A stretch of 35,820 bases of DNA from Fibrobacter sp. Its GTDB lineage: Bacteria; Fibrobacterota; Fibrobacteria; Fibrobacterales; Fibrobacteraceae. Location: NCBI GenBank assembly GCA_017503015.1, contig JAFVTX010000017.1, positions 1 to 35,820 of the forward strand, given 5' to 3'. Each line of letters opens with the position of its first letter. Within the stretch, counting starts at the first letter, position 1. Shown one piece after another: positions 16,201 through 23,814 of this stretch. The notes under the pieces were generated by a model. It was not told where the DNA came from and did not search any database. It saw only the letters and a list, made by a program, of their open reading frames with translations. The position numbers and the translations under genes are program-made.

Positions 16201-16460
16201 AGTTCATGCAAATTCACGGGCGAAATGTCCTGAAAAGGAAAAGCACCTGTTTTCGCACTGCCCTCTATATTGACATATTCCCTGAAGTAGACCTGTCCCA
16301 ACCCCTCTTCAGAGTCTTCGGTAGTAGCACTCGATTCATTGTTCTGTGCTGTGTTGCCGGAGTCGCCACCGCAGGCACAAAGCAAGCCCGCAACGGCAAG
16401 GAATACCGCCAACAATATTATGTTATAAAAAATAATCCTATTGCTTTCACAGACTGTCAT
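13275..16460 (-). CDS. FISUMP-domain lipoprotein (1061 residues)
   Basis: The largest FISUMP protein here. A lipobox ends the signal sequence (LLCAC, Cys 30). Residues from about 50 to 350 form a module shared with the 778-residue paralog: NIEGSAKTGAFPFQDISPVN, KLEVRGLYWNDVKGEWSKDS, and a helical part with DGVWDDLQTKADMADWAYEL. Four to five units of the DTYGW/GACVASREGE/YYIC type follow, some with insertions such as a Cys-rich CSNGSYCDTDDSFCVDG. The FISUMP domain ends the protein (DSRDGKIYKTVTIGTQTWMA .. SIRCIKNQ). Ribosome site AGGAGG. It lies 21 bp after the upstream FISUMP gene. The repeated units resemble beta-strand modules that extend the domain from the membrane; function unknown. Confidence 0.88.
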   Translation of the reverse strand: MTVCESNRIIFYNIILLAVFLAVAGLLCACGGDSGNTAQNNESSATTEDSEEGLGQVYFREYVNIEGSAKTGAFPFQDISPVNLHELKSDLTPSGRIHYSTTGVDEGNYEFYEVNLDYPYAKLEVRGLYWNDVKGEWSKDSLTLRTLTSFMDEQSKEYDNSYYKRNIDLLGHLMYDRGIYLFQEKGYGFNIAWWQAAQEIMFAFGFLDEATMNYIDEVKRMDIDTGMVENKGKYVEIRDVESFRSLLLNEAIFRYNDDAYLQAIWTLFLGDRSDTEIQKTLDNFIADIRTDGVWDDLQTKADMADWAYELDYSKIQKNLKKRGASLQIEGWIDNYEEILDDFWANVFGLGECGLYDNRMVRQNTNKFSKHYKKYFVCQEIDFKAGWVESEREKVIGPCEEKKAGVISKYDGGYYICRNNFWEYATAQEYDTYGWTAGSEGEIRKGSVDSTNYYVYRNGEWQWDDSRIDVVFGGCTWDREGVIVKADSSLYTDYNDEGQLENKWKYYYSICKSRSWVEATELEYDTYGFGKGRDGEVRAGKENRDKYYVYENGAWRISDGYLENSLGACVASREGEVAKHIISGSYLEGGYDRVDYYICKNKEWKSAEILQYDTQDWGAGTTGEIRTASYDTSHHYIYINDEWQYASSLELKFGACVAERLGEIIGSNERYYYICTPSNYWDIATPLEYDTYGWSASNDGEVRTGSVNIRNYYVYENGAWRTSANVVEDELGACVSSREGEIGYCSNGSYCDTDDSFCVDGRYAGYYICRLEMWTKVDRDTLGLTCLKDGSIVNGMIASYSKYVCDANGFRSASPQEKSLNKGCTIYNEGDIIRKPLAVTHDSVYLCSNGLWNASIDFFGKLGVLTDSRDGKIYKTVTIGTQTWMAENLNYLDSARNVRLSWCYDNMTDNCAKYGRLYTWASAMDSIGKWSTNGKGCGYNKSCTPIYPVRGICPEGWHLPDTTEWSLLINAVGGKANATKILKSENGWDSSNGSDAVHFTALPAGYFDSKGAFYQEGAGTFFWSSTRSYLTSSYGLALRTQSPGVSSLSTNDGYSIRCIKNQ

Positions 16461-16481
16461 AACAGCCTCCTTGAAAAAAAA

Positions 16482-18806
16482 TTATTGTTCATCCTTGAGG
16501 CAGCGGATATAAGCCCCGTAGTACTTGTCGTCGTAACCCAAAGGTGCAGCGTTGTCGTCGCTTCTAAACAGTATGTAATAAGAATCAATGTCGCTGTATG
16601 CCGTGGCGCTCCAAAACAAAGTCATTTGCCCTACTCTAGAGAAGTAACCATAATACACGCCACCAGGCAATGCCGAAAAGCCAAATTCATCTGTGCCGTT
16701 CCAGCCACTAGCGGACTTGAGTACCTTACCCGCAGATGATTGCCCTTTGACTTCCGTAAACAGCGTTTGAAACTCCGATTTGCTCGGAATGTGCCAGCCT
16801 TCGGGGCAAATTCCACGCACAGGGTATGTCGGAGTACAGGACTTATTATATCCGCAATTCTTTCCATGCGTACTCCATTTGCCAGCACTATCCATCGCGG
16901 CAGCCCAAGTGTACAATCGACCATATTTAGCACAGCTATCCAGGCTATTGTTGTAACACCAATTTCGGCTCTTATAATTTGTGGTGTCTGCATAATTTAG
17001 GTTTTCTGCCATCCATGTCTGGCTTCCGATGACGACAGTTCTATAAAGCTTCTGGTCTCTTTCATCCAACATAAAACCATCACGAATCTTGAGCTCGCCC
17101 ACCCACAAATTATTCGTACATGTGTAGATAGAGTCTAATCCGTTTGATATGGGTTTGCGAATTTCATTTTCATCCGTATAACTGACGCAACCTTTGTTCA
17201 GGGACAATTCCTGCTCATTTGCAACTCTAAAGGTTCCTGCATCGCACACGTATTTATTTGAAGCTACAACTTTGCCAGCGACAATTGAGCCGTCTTTCAG
17301 GCAAGTTTTACCATAGGTGTCATACTCCAGTATAGTCGCTGTTCCCCAGGCGTTGTTCTTACAGACGTAATAAGTGCCGTCATACTTGCTTACCACACCT
17401 GCGTTACTATTTTGGCAAAGGCCTATGGCGGTTTCCCTTTCAGAAACTTCCCATTTGGAGCCGTTGCAAATATATATGGTGTCTGTTACGTCTCCTTTCT
17501 TGAACTCGCCCGTTTTACCTGTGGCCCATCCATAGGTGTCCTTCTGGAAAGTGGTCGCGGGATTCCACTGGCTACCGTTACAGATAAAATACTTGTTGTA
17601 ATTCTCGCTCAACTTGTTGCTGTTCGGAGCAACGACATCCTTACGGTTGACAGAGCATCCACCCAGCCCATATACGTTGTTCCAATAGATGTCCAGGTAG
17701 GTCTCGTAAGCGGGGATATCCAGGATATTCCAGCTTTTCACGGAAGCCTTAATGGTGCTGTAGTTAAAGTCATAAGCCCAGTCCGCCATGGATGCCTTTG
17801 TCTGCAAGTCATTCCATTCGCCGTCGGTCTTGATGTCAGCAATGAACTTGTCTATGGTGTTTTGAATTTCGGCATCGCTACGGTTGCCCATGACCAGCGC
17901 CGAAATCGCAAGGAGGGATGCATTGCCCGCGCTGGTGGTCGCGCTCACTCCCTCGTTCTGGAAGATGGCGAAGTCCTCGGAATAGGTCACGGCGGTCGCA
18001 AACTCAAATGCCGTCATGATTTCTTGCGCAGCCTGCTTTTTCGCGGCATAGACGCTGTAGCCCTTCTCCTGCACCAGATAAAGGGCTCTGTCGTATTCCA
18101 GGTGGGTCAACAGGTTGATGTTTACATCTGTCCGTTCTTCAGAAAAGTCGGTCAAGGCACGGAGCGTCATGGAATCGGCGGACCATTCGCCCGTTACCTC
18201 GTTCCTATAAAGGCCGCGGACTTCAAGTTTTGCGTAGGGGTATGCGAGGCTCACCTTGGGAATCACGAAATCCCCCTTGTTGCTGGAGATTTCGTCCTTG
18301 TAAACGGTTCCAGAAGGGGTCAGGTTCTTCTTTAATTCATACAGGTTCAGCGGTGAGCCGAACTTGAAAGGCCCTTTCTGTGCAACCCCCGTCACGGAAA
18401 TGTTCTCCCGGACAAAGCCTTCGGGTACATCCGTATCGCTGTTATTACTGCTGCTGGATTTAGTGTCGTAATCCGTTTTGCCAGAGGACATATCCGATGA
18501 GACTTCGCTCAGGTCCACCCAAGAGTTATTTTTGCAAAGGTAGTCCGTCAACTTTTCGGCGACATAGACCGTATCGCCCTCGCGTTCGCTGGTGCAGCGG
18601 CCCATATCGACAAGGGTCGCCACTTCACGGCCATCATCGACTCCTTCGGCTGGTTCAGAGCCCTTGACCCCCGAACCGCTGTCTCCCCCGCAGGCGGCAA
18701 AGAGAAGAGAGAAGGAAAGAACAGCAATGGATTGCTTCACCCCTACGGGGTGCGCAATGACGTTCTTGCTAGAGACGTGAGTATTTATCTTTCTGTTCCA
18801 AGCCAT
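16482..18806 (-). CDS. FISUMP-domain lipoprotein (774 residues)
   Basis: The best start is the ATG at 18806 (MAWNRKINTH), which has GGAGG five bases upstream; a frame four codons longer exists. An unusually long N-terminus precedes the lipobox (LLFAAC, Cys 39). After a Ser-rich linker comes the shared module (SVTGVAQKGPFKFGSPLNLY, KLEVRGLYRNEVTGEWSADS, NDLQTKASMADWAYDF), then two short repeat units, then the FISUMP domain (DERDQKLYRTVVIGSQTWMA .. IRCLKDEQ). First gene of the FISUMP set; the structured RNA at 18883-19108 lies directly upstream on the same strand and may control it. Confidence 0.87.
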   Translation of the reverse strand: MAWNRKINTHVSSKNVIAHPVGVKQSIAVLSFSLLFAACGGDSGSGVKGSEPAEGVDDGREVATLVDMGRCTSEREGDTVYVAEKLTDYLCKNNSWVDLSEVSSDMSSGKTDYDTKSSSSNNSDTDVPEGFVRENISVTGVAQKGPFKFGSPLNLYELKKNLTPSGTVYKDEISSNKGDFVIPKVSLAYPYAKLEVRGLYRNEVTGEWSADSMTLRALTDFSEERTDVNINLLTHLEYDRALYLVQEKGYSVYAAKKQAAQEIMTAFEFATAVTYSEDFAIFQNEGVSATTSAGNASLLAISALVMGNRSDAEIQNTIDKFIADIKTDGEWNDLQTKASMADWAYDFNYSTIKASVKSWNILDIPAYETYLDIYWNNVYGLGGCSVNRKDVVAPNSNKLSENYNKYFICNGSQWNPATTFQKDTYGWATGKTGEFKKGDVTDTIYICNGSKWEVSERETAIGLCQNSNAGVVSKYDGTYYVCKNNAWGTATILEYDTYGKTCLKDGSIVAGKVVASNKYVCDAGTFRVANEQELSLNKGCVSYTDENEIRKPISNGLDSIYTCTNNLWVGELKIRDGFMLDERDQKLYRTVVIGSQTWMAENLNYADTTNYKSRNWCYNNSLDSCAKYGRLYTWAAAMDSAGKWSTHGKNCGYNKSCTPTYPVRGICPEGWHIPSKSEFQTLFTEVKGQSSAGKVLKSASGWNGTDEFGFSALPGGVYYGYFSRVGQMTLFWSATAYSDIDSYYILFRSDDNAAPLGYDDKYYGAYIRCLKDEQ

Positions 18807-18882
18807 GACGGCCTCCATCGGTTAAAACCTGTGGAGTTTCGCCTTGTCCCTGGAAAACACGACCCCAATTTTGTATAAAAAA
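18807..18882 (-). other. Leader between the RNA terminator and the first FISUMP gene
   Basis: These 76 bases carry only the second copy of the GGACAAGGCGAA repeat (minus strand) and the GGAGG ribosome site. No separate promoter box is evident here, so the FISUMP genes may depend on readthrough of the terminator. Confidence 0.4.
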
Positions 18883-19063
18883 GGGGTGCGGGTTCGTTGC
18901 GTTTACCTAAACGGGGCTCTAGACTTGCCTCAAACCGATAAACGCAAACGTCCCGCGCCCCAAAAGGGCGACAGAACCGCAAAAAGCGGTTTGTCGAAAC
19001 ACGCCAAAAGAACCATACAGGTATGGCTCCAAAAACGCGTTCACGCGAGCGTTCGCCTTGTCC
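18838..19063. repeat. 12-bp direct repeats TTCGCCTTGTCC
   Basis: Exact copies at 18838-18849 and 19052-19063 lie 214 bp apart, one in the leader next to the FISUMP gene and one inside the structured RNA. They could mark an insertion or a shared pairing site. Confidence 0.6.
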
Positions 19064-19108
19064 TCGGTTTTAGAAACTGTCTAGATTTCGTTTAGAGGGC
19101 AAGAGCAA
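18883..19108 (-). ncRNA. Candidate structured noncoding RNA or attenuating leader
   Basis: Read on the minus strand, a TATATA box (19120-19115) would start an RNA near 19108. The 3' end is a strong terminator: arms 18952-18961/18883-18892 (10 pairs) and 18939-18947/18897-18905 (TTTGCGTTTA type, 9 pairs), followed by TTTTTT. Its 33-base loop is almost wholly complementary, in nested order, to the 5' part of the RNA: 19089-19095 with 18907-18913, 19079-19085 with 18918-18924, and 19065-19070 with 18932-18937 (7+7+6 pairs). That is a long-range pseudoknot or a switch. Between lie hairpins AACCGC-AAAAA-GCGGTT and CCATAC-AG-GTATGG. It may be a free small RNA or a regulated 5' leader of the FISUMP genes. 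It does not match tmRNA, RNase P, SRP or 6S motifs I know. Confidence 0.55.
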
Positions 19109-19154
19109 AAACTCTATATATCCAAAATAAATATAACTTTAATTTAGGCAAAAT

Positions 19155-19178
19155 GCACCAAAAATTTACAAAAGGTGC
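19155..19178. promoter_or_regulatory. GCACC-N14-GGTGC inverted repeat upstream of the RNA
   Basis: GCACC (19155-19159) and GGTGC (19174-19178) face each other about 40 bp upstream of the -10 box of the candidate RNA. It could be an operator; evidence is its symmetry and position only. Confidence 0.3.
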
Positions 19179-19311
19179 GAATTTGGGCTAAAAAAAGGAT
19201 ATTTCGTTCTTTTAAGTGACATTTTTTAGATTCTGGGGTGTTTAACAAGGGAAAGTTTTATAGAAGAACGTTTCTTTTGGATGGAGACACAAGTGCAAGA
19301 AAATTGCCTTG

Positions 19312-19420
19312 TCACTTGGTTCGCTTTAGAATTATCGGGAAGCCGACCCGGTATTCTTTGATGATATCTGGGTGCGTGTCGGGGGTGTTTCTTGTTAAAA
19401 TTCGCGATTTAACCTTTAAT
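19312..19420 (-). pseudogene. Relic of a ykgJ-like 3' end
   Basis: A minus-strand frame ending at 19314-19312 reads HPDIIKEYRVGFPIIL, close to the C-terminus of the intact YkgJ-family protein at 21969-22481 (HPYIIKEYRAGFPIIYL). The DNA is also similar (for example CGGGAAGCCGACCCGGTATT against CGGGAAACCGGCCCGGTATT). Upstream the frame soon loses similarity and has no start. It is a fragment of a duplicated gene. Confidence 0.65.
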
Positions 19421-19469
19421 TTTATGGATTGAATCCATATTTTTAAGGACAAAAACGTCAATTTTTAAT

Positions 19470-19528
19470 AATTGTGGGAATAAAAAATTAATAATCTTGG
19501 GAATTTATGTTCAACAATCTTGGGAATT
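19470..19528 (+). promoter_or_regulatory. Three 13-bp repeats at exact 23-bp spacing before the ATPase gene
   Basis: AATTGTGGGAATA (19470), AATCTTGGGAATT (19493) and AATCTTGGGAATT (19516) recur every 23 bp, about two helical turns, so a protein could bind all three on one face. A TATATT box (about 19532) overlaps the end of the array, with the third repeat between -35 and -10. TTTGAC/GTCAAA arms follow next to the start codon. Confidence 0.6.
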
Positions 19529-19558
19529 TTATATATTTGACTCAAAAAAGGGGTCAAA

Positions 19559-20818
19559 ATGGACAATTATCGCAAGCGATACATCGAAAGCCAAATTGAG
19601 CGACTACTCAAGTCTAGCAGCGCTGTTCTAGTCGCTGGGCCCAAATTTTGCGGCAAGACCACAACTTGCCTGCGCATGGCAAAAAGCAATATTCGCCTCG
19701 TCACACGCCGAAACATTGAACTTGCACGAATGGAACCCCACAACACACTCTTGGGCGAGCAGCCAAGGCTTATCGATGAGTGGCAGACTGTTCCCGAACT
19801 TTGGGATGAGATCCGGGCGTGGGCTGACGAGAAACCTGGTTTTGGGCAGTTTATTTTGACGGGAAGTTCCACCCCTGCAGACAAAAGCAAGATTCACCAT
19901 TCCGGCGCCGGGCGCATCGTGACCCTTCCCATGCGACCCATGTCGCTTTTTGAATCCGGCGATTCTACCGGGACTGTTTCACTTGCGGAACTTTTTTCTA
20001 GTGAATCTCCCAATGTTTATGATACAAATGAAAGGCATTCCCTGAAGGACATGGCTTTCTATACCTGCCGCGGAGGCTGGCCTCTTTCGATTCTTGACGA
20101 CCGTGATGTTGCGCTAGATGTCACTGCGAACTACTACAATGGACTTTTCAATTTCGACACAAGCGAAAATGAAAAATTTCGCAATAAGAAACCCGAAGTT
20201 CTTCGGATGATTCTGCGCAGTTATGCCAGAAACATTTCCACCGAAGCCGCCTACAAGACAATCATTCAGGACATTATCGAATCGAACAATCGTACCATGG
20301 ATACTAAAACATTCAACGATTACTGGGATGCGCTCAAGGATTTGTTCATCATCAGCGACATCGACGCATGGAACCCGAACCTCCGCAGCAAGGCGGTGGT
20401 GCGCACCACTCCTACAAGGCATTTCGTCGATACGTCCATCGCATGCCAGGCACTCAATATTTCTCCTGATGATTTGATGGCCGATTTAAAATCCTTCGGT
20501 TTTTTCTTTGAGGATTTGGCGGTGCGCGATTTGAACATCTATGCGAGTCTGCTTGGCGGAACTGTCAAACATTACCGAGATAGTCGTGGGCTTGAATGTG
20601 ATGCCGTTGTTCATACGCCTAAAGGGAAATGGGGCGCCATTGAAATCAAGCTTGGTGGCGACAAACTCATTGAAGAAGGTGCTGCAAATCTGAATAAACT
20701 AAAGGATGATGTCGATGACCCGAACATGGCCTTTATGGCGATAATCACAGCCACTGGTCCCGCGTATCGGCGCCTAGACGGAATATATGTCACTCCGCTG
20801 AACTGTTTGAGAGCGTAA
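19559..20818 (+). CDS. AAA-type ATPase with DUF4143 C-terminal domain
   Basis: 419 residues. Walker A is GPKFCGKTT (about residues 28-36); a Walker-B-like segment RLIDEWQTVPELWDEIR follows, then a sensor-like FILTGSSTP. The C-terminal third has the DUF4143 features, including HYRDSRGLECDAVV and WGAIEIKLGG, a pattern like the PD-(D/E)xK fold. The family is widespread in anaerobes, often in many copies per genome, and its role is not known; links to mobile elements and defence have been suggested only loosely. AAGGGG precedes the ATG. The gene is single, convergent with tgt (4 bp apart), and preceded by a repeat array. A broken relative lies at 10941-11053. Confidence 0.87.
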   Translation: MDNYRKRYIESQIERLLKSSSAVLVAGPKFCGKTTTCLRMAKSNIRLVTRRNIELARMEPHNTLLGEQPRLIDEWQTVPELWDEIRAWADEKPGFGQFILTGSSTPADKSKIHHSGAGRIVTLPMRPMSLFESGDSTGTVSLAELFSSESPNVYDTNERHSLKDMAFYTCRGGWPLSILDDRDVALDVTANYYNGLFNFDTSENEKFRNKKPEVLRMILRSYARNISTEAAYKTIIQDIIESNNRTMDTKTFNDYWDALKDLFIISDIDAWNPNLRSKAVVRTTPTRHFVDTSIACQALNISPDDLMADLKSFGFFFEDLAVRDLNIYASLLGGTVKHYRDSRGLECDAVVHTPKGKWGAIEIKLGGDKLIEEGAANLNKLKDDVDDPNMAFMAIITATGPAYRRLDGIYVTPLNCLRA

Positions 20819-20822
20819 AGCC

Positions 20823-21968
<1,146 letters not shown>

Positions 21969-22481
21969 CTAAAGATAAATAATCGGGAAACCGGCCCGGT
22001 ATTCCTTTATGATGTAAGGATGCTCTTTTGCGTATTCAAGAATCTTTTCGCCGAGACCAGATTTTACGAGTTCGGTAAGAGCTTGGCTTGGAACCGCACC
22101 GATGCTCGGGCATGTGGGCGTAAGCGCGATGACGAGTTCGCCGTCTTTATTCATAATGCGGAGTGGCCAGATGGAGCAGTCGAAGGGCTTGTCTTCGGGC
22201 TTCAGGATGCAGCCTTTTTGCGGGTTCAGGAAAGTGCAGGGAACTTCTTCTTCGGGGTCGGCGGTACGGTAATTGTTTTCAAGGACGAGGCGGCCCGCGC
22301 ATGATTTTTGCGGGTCGTCAACTGTGCGGAACACCCCCACCACGCCGTATTCGTTTGGTTTGCTGAGTTTTTCCACGACTTCGGGCGGGAAAAGCGGTGT
22401 TTCCCAAAGGCTCTGCCTGCGGAAGGAGCAGCAGAACTTGCAGGCGGCGCATTGTTTTTTGGAGAGGATGGAGGAAAGCAT
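21969..22481 (-). CDS. YkgJ-family cysteine cluster protein
   Basis: 170 residues. Eight or so cysteines are spaced as in the YkgJ (zinc/iron-chelating) family: CAACKFCC at the N-terminus, CAGR, PCTFL, KGCIL, FDCSIWP and TCPS. They probably bind a metal cluster. Function within the family is uncertain. No good ribosome site precedes the ATG; it starts one base after the stop of the DUF2156 gene, so translation is likely coupled. A fragment of a second copy lies at 19312-19420. Confidence 0.8.
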   Translation of the reverse strand: MLSSILSKKQCAACKFCCSFRRQSLWETPLFPPEVVEKLSKPNEYGVVGVFRTVDDPQKSCAGRLVLENNYRTADPEEEVPCTFLNPQKGCILKPEDKPFDCSIWPLRIMNKDGELVIALTPTCPSIGAVPSQALTELVKSGLGEKILEYAKEHPYIIKEYRAGFPIIYL

Positions 22482-22482
22482 A

Positions 22483-23616
22483 TTAGTCTAGGAGATCCCC
22501 GCCTTCGCGGGGATGACAAGTAAGGTCGCGGGGATGACAAGTAAGGTCGCGGGGATGACATTGTGAGTCGCGGGGATGACAATGAAGGTCGAGACGACAC
22601 GTAACATGGTTTTTGTCAAGAATCGTCTGCGGGTAGTACGAGAGTTTTGCCTTGCGGAGGCCCTCGAGGCCGATGTCCTCTTCGCGGTTGATGAATTTTG
22701 CACCGTCGGCCACCAGGCGTTCGGCAAACATCTTGTTGATGACGGCATACCCGCCATTGTCCGCGTATTCCCCGATGACCTTCTCGAAATGGATGTCCCA
22801 TGCGCCGGGAGCAATCTCGGAAGCCATCGTCATGCCGACAGCTTTGCCTTCTACGTACAGGACTGCGCCCCGCATCTGGAGAGCGTCGAAGTTTTCCAGC
22901 GCTTCCACGATGGCGCAATATTCCGCCATGCGGGACTTTTCGTCTTCGGAACATTCGGCACGGGCAGCCTCTTCGCATTCGCAGGTAGGCTCACAGGCGG
23001 AATCTCCGGCGACAGACTTAAGCCATGACTTTTCGATTTCCAGCGCGACGCCGGCATTTTCGGCCGTGATTTCTTGCAGTTCAAACTGCCCATAAGTGCG
23101 GTTGAATCGCGAAATGTGGTTGCGTTTTTTACGGTATTGGTTGCCCGCGAGCGTCGCGAGACCCTCGGCGGAATAAATGTAATCGCTGTCACCCCGATTG
23201 TTTTCGAAATGGAGTATGGGCCCGGCGCTGTTTGACCCGGCACTTTCCTTGCCAGAAAATCCATCCGTTTCGACGACGCATTTCGCATTGAAATATTCCC
23301 GTAAAATCTGTTCCCGGGGCTCGTCCACAAGGCAGAATTCCAGCGGACGACTCGATTCGCGGGCATCATCGACAATACGTGCTAGCGCCGCCGACACATC
23401 GCCCTCCCCTAGCGGAAACGCATAGCCCCGGCGACTCCGCTGTCCGTTGTAGTAGCGGAAAAGAAATCCGTCTTGCAGAGCAACCTGCGTGCCATACTTT
23501 TTGCGGAGTAGATAGACGTTTGTAAAGCAGGCGTCGCTCCCGATATAGCCGGAGGCGGCCACGGCTTTTGCCGCGGCCTCCCTGTCTTTTAATTCTGGAG
23601 ACTTGAACGGAATCAC
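22483..23616 (-). CDS. DUF2156 (phosphatidylglycerol lysyltransferase C-terminal-like) protein
   Basis: 377 residues with two GNAT-like halves. The family includes the soluble catalytic part of MprF-type aminoacyl-lipid synthases; stand-alone members such as this, with no membrane helices, have unknown substrates. Recognisable parts are YIGSDACFTNVYLLRKKYGT, GNQYRKKRNHISRFNR, AVGMTMASEIAPGAWDIHFE and INREEDIGLEGLRKAKLSY. Two oddities stand out. A Cys-rich insert (CEPTCECEEAARAEC) sits in the second half. The last 35 residues consist of CHPRD-type repeats produced by an invading hairpin repeat; the true fold probably ends near DKNHV. It overlaps the Phd-type gene by four bases and is followed one base later by ykgJ. 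Confidence 0.83.
   Translation of the reverse strand: MIPFKSPELKDREAAAKAVAASGYIGSDACFTNVYLLRKKYGTQVALQDGFLFRYYNGQRSRRGYAFPLGEGDVSAALARIVDDARESSRPLEFCLVDEPREQILREYFNAKCVVETDGFSGKESAGSNSAGPILHFENNRGDSDYIYSAEGLATLAGNQYRKKRNHISRFNRTYGQFELQEITAENAGVALEIEKSWLKSVAGDSACEPTCECEEAARAECSEDEKSRMAEYCAIVEALENFDALQMRGAVLYVEGKAVGMTMASEIAPGAWDIHFEKVIGEYADNGGYAVINKMFAERLVADGAKFINREEDIGLEGLRKAKLSYYPQTILDKNHVTCRLDLHCHPRDSQCHPRDLTCHPRDLTCHPREGGDLLD
22492..22588. repeat. Hairpin element with four 21-bp tandem units
   Basis: The 26-bp hairpin element at 22492-22517 merges into 21-bp units TCGCGGGGATGACA+7 at 22505, 22526, 22547 and 22568, with a degenerate fifth. Read on the minus strand they encode CHPRDLT-type heptads that form the end of the DUF2156 protein. 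Confidence 0.85.
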
Positions 23617-23813
23617 TTTTCCCAGATGGTGTTGGGCAGTTTACTGATATCCCTGAAATCCAGTTTCCCGGATACTCCGGATTCCACGTCCACGAGCTTG
23701 GCCAGGGGTTTCCCAGCCCGCTCGATAACGACTTCCTCTTTCTGCAAGGCCACCTGGTTCAGGAGCGAACCGAAGTTCTGCCTTGCTTCCATGGCGGATA
23801 CGGTCTTGGACAT
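23613..23813 (-). CDS. Phd/YefM-family antitoxin
   Basis: 66 residues. The N-terminal fold reads VSAMEARQNFGSLLNQVALQ then EEVVIERAGKPLAKLV, the standard Phd/YefM DNA-binding domain. The C-terminal tail (FRDISKLPNTIWEK) would be the toxin-binding part. No Doc, YoeB or PIN toxin gene is beside it: upstream, one base away, is an OmpA-family gene and downstream, overlapping by four bases, the DUF2156 gene. It is thus an orphan antitoxin, a transcription regulator of this operon, or the partner of an unusual toxin. Confidence 0.82.
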   Translation of the reverse strand: MSKTVSAMEARQNFGSLLNQVALQKEEVVIERAGKPLAKLVDVESGVSGKLDFRDISKLPNTIWEK

Positions 23814-23814
23814 G

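Noticed and set aside
18883-19108. tmRNA, RNase P RNA, SRP RNA or 6S RNA
   Set aside because: None of the marker sequences (tRNA-like end, GAGGAAAGTCC, GGAAG tetraloop region, paired ends with central bubble) is present.
19150-19180. Third sigma-54 promoter on the minus strand (TGGTGC..TTTGC)
   Set aside because: The GG to GC spacing is two bases too short.
19238-19432. 64-codon plus-strand frame
   Set aside because: It lies opposite the ykgJ-like fragment, whose match to an intact gene is much better evidence.
22505-22588. CRISPR array
   Set aside because: The units are 21 bp and contiguous with no unique spacers.
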